Of a stretch of 64,000 bases of DNA, positions 25,766 through 32,091 are shown one piece after another. The notes beneath the pieces were generated by a model. It was not told the DNA's origin and did no database searches. It saw only the letters and a program-made list of their open reading frames with translations. The position numbers and the translations under genes were made by a program. The number at the start of each line of letters is the position of its first letter. Within the stretch, counting starts at the first letter, position 1. The DNA is from Arachnia propionica (GTDB lineage Bacteria > Actinomycetota > Actinomycetes > Propionibacteriales > Propionibacteriaceae), in contig NZ_RQYT01000010.1 in the NCBI RefSeq assembly GCF_003932785.1, forward strand, positions 1 through 64,000, given 5' to 3'.

Positions 25766-26337
25766 TGGATGCCCCGGAACAGGACGTCGAGGGCGGCGTC
25801 CATGCGGTCGTTCAGTGGCCGGTCCTCCGGGGTGCTCAACCAGGTGATGACGCTGAGGTAGTAGGTGCCCTGGATCAGCAGGGCCGCGTCGGCGACGGCG
25901 AGGTCGGAACGGAACTCCCCCGAGGCGACCCCCTCCGCCAGGAGGTCCATGACGATGCCGGAGAACCGTCGCTGGTTGTCGGAGCCCAGGTCCTTGGCGA
26001 AGTTGAAGGAACGCACGAGCAGCATCTGCCTTCCGAGGTCCTGGTGCTCGACGTGCCACCGGGCGGCCGCATCGAGGGCGGCGGTGATGCGTTCCCTGGC
26101 GGTTCCCTCGCCGGTGGCGGCGGCCGCCATGGCGTCGACGGCCTCGCTGCCGACGTAGCGGAAGATGTCGCTCTTGCTGGGGAAGTGGGTGAAGAAGGTC
26201 CCCTTCGCGACGTCAGCGGCCTCGGTGATGTCGGCGACGGTGACGTTGTCGTAGCCGCGCTCGACGAACAGCCGCATGGCGACGTCGACGATCCGGCGTC
26301 TGGTCTCGGCCCGCCGTCGGGCCACCCGCTCACTCAT
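25762..26337 (-). CDS. TetR-family repressor of the MFS/phosphotransferase operon
   Basis: 191 aa. The N-terminal HTH is typical: RIVDVAMRLFVERGYDNVTV, then DITEAADVAKGTFFTHFPSK. The C-terminal ligand domain is variable, as usual. The ATG at 26337 was chosen over the GTG at 26343 because TAGACT ends seven bases before it, giving a leaderless mRNA. A perfect palindrome lies inside this promoter, so the protein most likely represses its own operon and is released by the compound handled by the pump and enzyme. Confidence 0.92.
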   Translation of the reverse strand: MSERVARRRAETRRRIVDVAMRLFVERGYDNVTVADITEAADVAKGTFFTHFPSKSDIFRYVGSEAVDAMAAAATGEGTARERITAALDAAARWHVEHQDLGRQMLLVRSFNFAKDLGSDNQRRFSGIVMDLLAEGVASGEFRSDLAVADAALLIQGTYYLSVITWLSTPEDRPLNDRMDAALDVLFRGIQ

Positions 26338-26343
26338 GACCAC

Positions 26344-26373
26344 AGTCTAAAAATGACCACGGTCATTTTTCAA
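26344..26373 (-). promoter_or_regulatory. Promoter with embedded TetR operator
   Basis: On the minus strand TTGAAA (26373–26368), an 18-base spacer, and TAGACT (26349–26344). The operator AAAAATGACC-AC-GGTCATTTTT (26349–26370) is a perfect inverted repeat with 10-bp arms that fills the spacer and touches both hexamers. Bound repressor would block polymerase directly. Confidence 0.8.
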
Positions 26374-26419
26374 GCGGGCGCGCGGAACCGACGCTCGAGA
26401 GGTGGTCGATGTTCCGTGG

Positions 26420-27070
26420 TCAGTCCAGCAGGCCGCACTCGTGGGCGACGAGGACCAGGCCCACCCGGTCCCTCGCCTGGAGCTTCGACAGCAGCCTGCC
26501 GATGTGGGTCTTGACCGTGCCCTCCGCCATGTAGAGGCGGGCCCCGATCTCGGCGTTGTTCGCGCCGCGCGCCACCTCCATGAGGACCTCCCGTTCGCGG
26601 TCCGTCAGGCCGTCCAGCCGGGTGTCGTCCCGTTTCCTGCCCACGGGCAGCTTCGGTGCGACATGGTCCAGCAGCCGCCTCGTCGCCGACGGCGCCACGA
26701 TGGCACCCCCGCCCGCCACCGTACGGATCGCGCCCAGCAGGTCCTCTGGGAGGGCGTCCTTGAGCAGGAAGCCGGAGGCGCCGCCCCGCAGCGCGGCGAA
26801 GACGTACTCGTCGAGATCGAAGGTGGTCAGCACCAGCACCTTCGTGTCCCCGCCGAGGGCAGTGATCTGCCGGGTTGCCTCCGTGCCGTCCATCACCGGC
26901 ATCCGGATGTCCATGAGCACCACGTCCACGGGACGTTCCTTGACGACGGCCACCGCCTCGGCCCCGTTCGAGACCTCGCCGACGGCCTCCATGTCGTCAG
27001 CCGAGTCGATGAGCATCCGGAATCCGCTGCGGACCAGCGACTGGTCGTCAGCCAGCAGAACCCTGATCAC
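26420..27070 (-). CDS. NarL/LuxR-type response regulator
   Basis: 216 aa. The receiver domain has the acidic pair in LLADDQSLV, phospho-acceptor Asp 54 in VLMDIRMPVMDG, the Thr in VLTTFDLDEY and the Lys in GFLLKDALPEDLL. The LuxR-type HTH follows (LTDREREVLMEVARGANNAE, EGTVKTHIGRLLSKL). Start GTG at 27070 lies 23 bp inside the kinase gene, with GAGAGGAG upstream. It is phosphorylated by the kinase encoded just before it and then controls transcription. Targets are not evident. Confidence 0.93.
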   Translation of the reverse strand: MIRVLLADDQSLVRSGFRMLIDSADDMEAVGEVSNGAEAVAVVKERPVDVVLMDIRMPVMDGTEATRQITALGGDTKVLVLTTFDLDEYVFAALRGGASGFLLKDALPEDLLGAIRTVAGGGAIVAPSATRRLLDHVAPKLPVGRKRDDTRLDGLTDREREVLMEVARGANNAEIGARLYMAEGTVKTHIGRLLSKLQARDRVGLVLVAHECGLLD

Positions 27071-28271
27071 TGTCCACTCCTCTCGTCAGCCAGCTCCTGC
27101 CGAGCTGGGAGGGCAACGGGATACGCGCCCTCACCTCGAATCCCCCGCCCGTGCGGGGACCTGCCTTGAAGGTACCGCCCATCGCGATCACCCGCTCGCG
27201 CATCCCCCGCACCCCGGAACCCGGCCCGTCGGGGGCACGATGGCTGCCGATCCCGTCGTCGCTGACCCGGATCTGCACCGCGTCCGGGTCGAACTGGACC
27301 ACGACCTGCGCCACCGCCGTCGGGCCGGCGTGCTTGAGGAAGTTCGTCACCGACTCCTGGGCCACCCGATACACCGCCAACCCCAGCGAGTCCGGTACCG
27401 TCGGGATGTCCTCCGGCATCTCCAGCGAGATCCGGTCCCCCGCCTTCGCCACCATCTGCGGGATCTGCCGTAGCGACGGGGTCGGGCCGAAGGCCGCGTC
27501 CGACTCGCCCCGCAGCAACGACACGATGCGCCGCATCTCCCCGATCGAGGAGCGCCCCGTCGCCGCGATCACGTTGAGCGCGTCCATGGCCGCCTCGGGT
27601 TTCTTCGTGGCCAGTGCCTTCGCGCCCTCCGCCTGCACGACGATCACCGACAGCGAGTGCGCGACGACGTCGTGAAGCTCCCGCGCCACCTCGGCGCGCG
27701 CCTTGTTGTCGGCGATCTCGCTCTCCTGCTGGGAGCTTCGGCTGCCCGCCAGGAACCGTTCCTCCGCGATGAGACGGTCCATCGCGGCGCGCTGCACCTG
27801 GTAGCGCAGTTGCTGCCCGATGAGGAAACTGCTCGTCACCAGGGACAGGCACAGCATCATCAGCAGCCCGCCGAACATGAAACGTTGCTCCGACGGCAGG
27901 GTGGACACCCAGGTGAGCGGGCCGACAATGGAGGCCGCGATCCCGATCGGCACCACCGCGAGCCGGGTCCGGTCGCTGGCGTAACGGGCCGCCGAGTAGA
28001 CGATCACGAGGACGACCAGAACCGCGGGCGATGGCCGCGGGGTGGTGGCCACCATGCCGAAGCCCGCAACCGCGCACACGGCGACGGCCCACATCGGGTA
28101 CTCGCGCCGCAGGGCGACGGAGGCCACCATGAGGGTCGACCACCCGAAGGCGACCCCCACGTGGGCGGAGGTCACCGTCAGAGTGGGGACGACCAACGCG
28201 AGCCACACGACAGCCGCCACGCCGATGTCGACCACCAGTCGGCGTGAGATGCGGGGGCGTTGGATCCTCAT
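27048..28271 (-). CDS. Sensor histidine kinase, NarX/DesK-like
   Basis: 407 aa. Five or six hydrophobic segments cover residues ~10–150 with only short loops, so it probably senses something within the membrane. A coiled linker leads to the HisKA_3 phospho-acceptor region (ARAEVARELHDVVAHSLSVI) and an ATPase domain with the N box YRVAQESVTNFLKHAG and glycine-rich VSDDGIGSHRAPDGPGSGVRG. ATG at 28271 preferred over TTG at 28280; TAGGCT lies eight bases upstream. It overlaps the response regulator gene by 23 bp. Signal unknown. Confidence 0.9.
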   Translation of the reverse strand: MRIQRPRISRRLVVDIGVAAVVWLALVVPTLTVTSAHVGVAFGWSTLMVASVALRREYPMWAVAVCAVAGFGMVATTPRPSPAVLVVLVIVYSAARYASDRTRLAVVPIGIAASIVGPLTWVSTLPSEQRFMFGGLLMMLCLSLVTSSFLIGQQLRYQVQRAAMDRLIAEERFLAGSRSSQQESEIADNKARAEVARELHDVVAHSLSVIVVQAEGAKALATKKPEAAMDALNVIAATGRSSIGEMRRIVSLLRGESDAAFGPTPSLRQIPQMVAKAGDRISLEMPEDIPTVPDSLGLAVYRVAQESVTNFLKHAGPTAVAQVVVQFDPDAVQIRVSDDGIGSHRAPDGPGSGVRGMRERVIAMGGTFKAGPRTGGGFEVRARIPLPSQLGRSWLTRGVDSDQGSAG

Positions 28272-28279
28272 GGGGTGCA

Positions 28280-28285
28280 AGCCTA
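28280..28285 (-). promoter_or_regulatory. -10 box for the kinase-regulator pair
   Basis: Minus-strand TAGGCT, eight bases before the ATG at 28271; slightly longer spacing than at the other leaderless starts. Confidence 0.4.
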
Positions 28286-28398
28286 GGTGGAGGCGCGGCG
28301 CCGCGGCGTCAGACCCGGGTCACCGATCTGCGCTTCGGGGTGCAACCCGGGTCTTTCCGGAGCCCCGAGTGCGCGGTCATGAGGGTAGGTTGGCCTGC

Positions 28399-28524
28399 AT
28401 GATCCGCAAACTCTTCTGGACACTCCTCACACTGACGGCGGTGTTCACCGTCACAGGTCTGCTCGACCTGCGCCGTGCGGAACAGCGCCGTCAGCTCTGG
28501 GCCGAGGCCACCGACGCTCAGTAA
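28399..28524 (+). CDS. Small single-pass membrane protein, 41 aa
   Basis: Begins MIRKLFWTLLTLTAVFTVTG, a basic tip and one hydrophobic helix, and continues into a charged helix (DLRRAEQRRQLWAEATD). I recall short actinobacterial proteins with a similar LWAEATD end, but cannot name a family. TAGGTT at 28386–28391 lies seven bases before the ATG, fitting a leaderless mRNA. It converges on galE with a 7-bp overlap at the stops. Promoter placement and the clean helix make a real gene likely. Confidence 0.6.
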   Translation: MIRKLFWTLLTLTAVFTVTGLLDLRRAEQRRQLWAEATDAQ

Positions 28525-29507
28525 CCCAGCTTCTCCCTGCGTACCGGCAGCCAGGCGATGGCGTCGCGTACGGCGTCGATCTCCGTGAGTTCGGCCCGCC
28601 ACCCGAGGAGGTCGCGCGCCTTCGTCGAGACCGTGTAGACGCCCGCGACGTCGCCGGGGCGGGGGTCGCCGAACTGGACCTTCAGGGGGTCGCCGGTGAT
28701 CTCCTCGAAGGAGGCGGCGAGTTCCTTGACCGTGACGCCGTTGCCGGTGCCGATGTTGAACACCTGGTAGGGGGTCTCGGCCGTGGCCTTGTCGAAGCCC
28801 TCGAGTGCGGCGACGTGGGCGCGGGCGAGGTCCCACACGTGGATGAAGTCGCGGATGCCGGAGCCGTCACGGGTCGGCCAGTCGACGCCCGTGACGGTGA
28901 AGGTCTCCTTGTTCACCCAGGCCTCCAGCAGCTTCGCCAGCACGTGGGAGGGCTTCTCCAGCTGCTGGCCGGAACGCAGCTTCGGGTCGGTGCCGATGGG
29001 GTTGAAGTACCGCAGCGACGCCACCCGCACGTCGCTGGCTCTGGTGAAGTCCTCCAGGATCAGCTCGACCATGTACTTGGTGCGGGCATAGGGGGAGCCA
29101 GGCTCCAGCGGGGAGTCCTCGGTGACGACGAAGTTCTCGTCGGGGGCGTAGATGGAGGCCGAGGAGGAGAACAGGAACCGCCGGATGCCGTTGCGCTGCA
29201 GCGCCCCCAGCAGGGTGACGGTCCTGGAGACGTTGTTCTCGTAGTACGCCAGCGGCTCGGCCACGGACTCGGGCACGATGATCTTGGCCGCGCAGTGGAC
29301 GACGGCATCGATGTCCTGCTCCTTGAAGAGCCGGTCCAGCAGGGCGTCATCGGCGATGTCGCCCTCGTAGAGGGGGCGGTCGCCGACGAACTCCCGCCGT
29401 CCTGTGGAGAAGTCGTCCAGGATGACGACGCTGTGACCCGCGTCCTCGCAGGCCGACGCGACGGTGCTGCCGATGTATCCGGCCCCGCCGGTGATGAGAA
29501 CCTTCAT
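28518..29507 (-). CDS. galE: UDP-glucose 4-epimerase
   Basis: 329 aa. The Rossmann start VLITGGAGYIGSTVASACE binds NAD; the Ser and YxxxK catalytic residues are in FLFSSSASIY and PYARTKYMVELI; RYFNPIGTDP and GSGIRDFIHVWDLA are typical of bacterial GalE. It interconverts UDP-glucose and UDP-galactose. AGGAG stands seven bases before the ATG. It is not with the other galactose genes, but together with the beta-galactosidase (44.1 kb) and the galactokinase-like gene (57.4 kb) it would complete galactose use; it may also serve cell-wall polysaccharide synthesis. Confidence 0.95.
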   Translation of the reverse strand: MKVLITGGAGYIGSTVASACEDAGHSVVILDDFSTGRREFVGDRPLYEGDIADDALLDRLFKEQDIDAVVHCAAKIIVPESVAEPLAYYENNVSRTVTLLGALQRNGIRRFLFSSSASIYAPDENFVVTEDSPLEPGSPYARTKYMVELILEDFTRASDVRVASLRYFNPIGTDPKLRSGQQLEKPSHVLAKLLEAWVNKETFTVTGVDWPTRDGSGIRDFIHVWDLARAHVAALEGFDKATAETPYQVFNIGTGNGVTVKELAASFEEITGDPLKVQFGDPRPGDVAGVYTVSTKARDLLGWRAELTEIDAVRDAIAWLPVRREKLGY

Positions 29508-29613
29508 TGCTGCTCCTATCCGTGCCCTCCCACCCTATAACCCAGGGTTCGCGGTGAGCATCGAGCGCGCAGGGCGGATGCCGAAGGACGGCGCGTCCGC
29601 CCTGCCGGGGTCG

Positions 29614-29619
29614 TAGGCT
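29614..29619 (+). promoter_or_regulatory. -10 box, leaderless-type
   Basis: TAGGCT, TGGCCG, then ATG at 29626. Confidence 0.55.
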
Positions 29620-29625
29620 TGGCCG

Positions 29626-30798
29626 ATGGACACGGAGGAGATCATCGCGCTCGTTCGCAGCCACCCGGCCGTCGCCGAGGTGCCGACCCCCCAGCCCGAC
29701 GACCACGTGCGCGCCGGGATGCTGCAGGTGAGGTTCCGTGACGGGCGGGAGGCCGGTCTGGCCCTGGGGCTGCTGTCCCCGGCGACGGGGGAGTCGCGGG
29801 AGGCGTGGCTGGCCCGCGTCGATCAGCTGCTCGCCCAGCACGTCGACCCCGGGGCGGAGGTCGAGGTGAACCTCGATGAGGTGCTGCCACTGGTGCGCAG
29901 CGCCGACTACTTCGTGGCCCACGGTCAACTCCAGACCCCGCTGTGGGACCGGCTGACCGGCTTCATCGGGCTGGGGCTCGCCATCGACACCCCCAGCCAG
30001 ATCCGTCTCGTCGGGGCCGACGAACTGCCCGAGGACCGCAGCCCGGAATCCGTGGCCAGGTGGCGGCAGGTCGCCGCGACGAACCTGACGCGGCTCGTCA
30101 CCGGGCCGATGCTGCGGGCCCTGCCCCACGGGCCGGACGTGCTCGCCGTCGTCCAGCCGGAGGCCTACGAGTCGTCCTGGTTCGCCCACCCGACCGCGCT
30201 GGCCGATGCCCTCGACCATCATCAACGGACGACGGGGACGCCGTGGCTGGTCATCCCCGCCACCCGCGGCGACCTCATCCTCGTCAACTCGATGACCCAC
30301 AGCTGGCACCCGCTCATCGACGCCCTCGAGGCGGTACTGCCGGAGCGGGACTCGGTGCACCCGGTGCCGCACCTGCTGGTCGACGGCGTCTGGCGCGAGT
30401 ACCTGCCACCCGTCGCCCCGGAGGTGGTGGAGCGGCTCCGGCTGCTGCGGATCCGGGCCGAGGGGCGCGCCTACGAGGCCTGCCGGGAGGCGCTGGCGGC
30501 GCAGGACCCGCCCGTCGTCGACCATCTCGCCTCGTTCGAGGCTGCGGGACGGGACGGGCAGGTCTTCACCTGGACCGCCATCTCCTGCGAGCTGGACACC
30601 ACGAGCATCCCGCGCGTCGACCAGGTCGGCTTCGTCCTCAGCGAGAGCACCCACCACATGGTGTGGTTCGAGCACCTCCAGGCCCGGTTGCCGCACCTGG
30701 TCACCGTGCATCCGGGCACCTTCCCGACGCGGTGGATCGTCGCCAAGCCCTCGCCGGCGGACCTCAGGGTGATCGCCGACATGGCCATCGACATCTGA
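29626..30798 (+). CDS. Hypothetical protein, possibly DUF1444-like
   Basis: 390 aa, soluble, acidic. The centre (TNLTRLVTGPMLRALP, YESSWFAHPTALADAL, TPWLVIPATRGDLILVNSM) follows a pattern I know from DUF1444/YtpQ proteins, where a variable sensor-like segment precedes a strand ending in the phrase for daily-life protein of unknown role; the match is by eye and weak. The C-terminal 120 residues (FTWTAISCELDTTSIPRVDQ, WFEHLQARLPHLVTV) look like an additional alpha/beta domain. Leaderless promoter upstream, no partner in the same direction; it ends one base from the convergent MBL-fold gene. Confidence 0.55.
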   Translation: MDTEEIIALVRSHPAVAEVPTPQPDDHVRAGMLQVRFRDGREAGLALGLLSPATGESREAWLARVDQLLAQHVDPGAEVEVNLDEVLPLVRSADYFVAHGQLQTPLWDRLTGFIGLGLAIDTPSQIRLVGADELPEDRSPESVARWRQVAATNLTRLVTGPMLRALPHGPDVLAVVQPEAYESSWFAHPTALADALDHHQRTTGTPWLVIPATRGDLILVNSMTHSWHPLIDALEAVLPERDSVHPVPHLLVDGVWREYLPPVAPEVVERLRLLRIRAEGRAYEACREALAAQDPPVVDHLASFEAAGRDGQVFTWTAISCELDTTSIPRVDQVGFVLSESTHHMVWFEHLQARLPHLVTVHPGTFPTRWIVAKPSPADLRVIADMAIDI

Positions 30799-30799
30799 C

Positions 30800-31402
30800 T
30801 CACCAGCCGCGGGCGATCCACTCGTCGAGGTGGGGTTTCTCCGCGCCGATCGTGGTGGACTCGCCGTGCCCGGTGTGGATGAGTGTCGCGTCGGGGAGCG
30901 GGAGCAGCCGGTCCCGGATGGAGGCGATGATGAGGTCGAAGTCCGAGTAGTCCCAGCGGGTGGCGCCCGGCCCGCCCTGGAAGAGGGTGTCGCCGCTGAA
31001 CACCACCCCGTCGGTGACGAGGCAGGTCGCGCCCGGGGTGTGGCCGGGGGTGGCCAGCGCCCTGAGGCTCCCGCCCGCGACGGTGAACCCGTCGCCGTCG
31101 CGGAGGGGCTGGAACGGCACCCCGGGGTGGACCTCCTCCCACAGGAACCGGTCGGCCGGGTTGAGGTGGATCGGCGGATCCCCGACGAGCGCGGCGAATG
31201 CGGGCGCCGCGGTGACGTGGTCCCAGTGGCCGTGGGTGAGCAGGACCGCCCGGACCGTCCGCCCCGCCACCGCCTCGGCCACGCCGGCCGCGTCGTGGGC
31301 CGGGTCGATGACGATCACCTCGGTGTCGTCGCCGACGAGCCACACGTTGTTGCGGAAGTCGGGCTGCCCCGGGGCGTGGGTCTCGAGATGCTCGATGCGC
31401 AT
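30800..31402 (-). CDS. MBL-fold metallohydrolase, glyoxalase II-like
   Basis: 200 aa. Metal ligands are visible in order: LLTHGHWDHVTAAPAF (HxHxDH-type), GHTPGATCLV, FSGDTLFQGG and IHTGHGESTTIG near the C-terminus. This is the layout of small glyoxalase II-like thioesterases and related hydrolases. The N-terminus (IEHLETHAPGQPDFRNNVWL) matches actinobacterial homologues of this group. AGGAGG-type sequence lies before the ATG, 8 bp after the TetR gene stop, so it is probably co-transcribed with that regulator. Substrate uncertain. Confidence 0.88.
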   Translation of the reverse strand: MRIEHLETHAPGQPDFRNNVWLVGDDTEVIVIDPAHDAAGVAEAVAGRTVRAVLLTHGHWDHVTAAPAFAALVGDPPIHLNPADRFLWEEVHPGVPFQPLRDGDGFTVAGGSLRALATPGHTPGATCLVTDGVVFSGDTLFQGGPGATRWDYSDFDLIIASIRDRLLPLPDATLIHTGHGESTTIGAEKPHLDEWIARGW

Positions 31403-31410
31403 GCGACCTC

Positions 31411-31998
31411 CTACCGTTTGATGAGGGCCAGGGCCAGCGGGGCCATGACCGTGCGTGCCCGGCTGGCCTCGCCGCAGTGGGCGTTGTAGAAGAAGAGGGC
31501 CTCGAAGACCCGCAGCACCTCGTCGAAGGACAGGGTGAACCGGACGCCGAGCGAGTCGGCGAGCGCCTCGATGAACGCGACCTGGCGGGGGCGGGTGCGC
31601 TCGTCGGCCTCGGTCAGGCGGCGATGGAGCTCCGGGTTGCGTTGGGCGCGGAGCTTGATCTCCAGCAGGGCCAGTGTCATCTGGGGGGTGGGGCTGATGA
31701 CGGAGGAGACGGTGTCGAGGACCTGCTCGATCCGGGCCTCGGTCCCGGCCTCGTCGGGCAGTGAGGTGATGGTGTTCTCCAGCGCGTCGAGCAGCCGGTC
31801 CTGGAACAGCTGGATCATCGCGGCGCAGAGGTCGTCCTTGGAGGCGAAGTTGGAGTAGAAGGCCCCGCGTGAGAATCCGGCGGCCTCACAGATCTGTTCG
31901 ACGCTCGTGGCGTCGATCCCATGGGTGGCGAACTGTTCGATGGCCGCCTCCACCAACCGGGTGACGGTGGCCTCGCGCCGGGGGGTCAACTCGGTCAT
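31411..31998 (-). CDS. TetR-family regulator of the MMPL–YhgE unit
   Basis: 195 aa. HTH in residues ~10–55: REATVTRLVEAAIEQFATHG, then SVEQICEAAGFSRGAFYSNF, a canonical TetR recognition helix. The C-terminal domain is helical. It is divergent from the MMPL transporter gene across a 93-bp gap that contains an inverted repeat TGTA-N5-TACA, the expected setting for a local repressor of an envelope exporter. The ATG at 31998 was chosen because TATCAT lies six bases upstream and the HTH starts at once; the much longer reading to 34287 is antisense to the transporter. Confidence 0.92.
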   Translation of the reverse strand: MTELTPRREATVTRLVEAAIEQFATHGIDATSVEQICEAAGFSRGAFYSNFASKDDLCAAMIQLFQDRLLDALENTITSLPDEAGTEARIEQVLDTVSSVISPTPQMTLALLEIKLRAQRNPELHRRLTEADERTRPRQVAFIEALADSLGVRFTLSFDEVLRVFEALFFYNAHCGEASRARTVMAPLALALIKR

Positions 31999-32004
31999 GG
32001 CGTC

Positions 32005-32052
32005 ATGATAGCCCCGGCCGACGGGTTTCCATGCACGAATGTATCCAGTACA
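32005..32052. promoter_or_regulatory. Divergent promoter/operator between tetR and mmpL
   Basis: Minus-strand TATCAT (32010–32005) is the tetR -10. TGTATCCAGTACA (32040–32052) is an inverted repeat TGTA-N5-TACA; further TGTAT words start at 32057 and 32073, spaced 16–17 bp, so several repressor dimers could bind. Confidence 0.5.
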
Positions 32053-32091
32053 GTGGTGTATGGATTCATCGGTGTATCGAAATGGGGTCCC

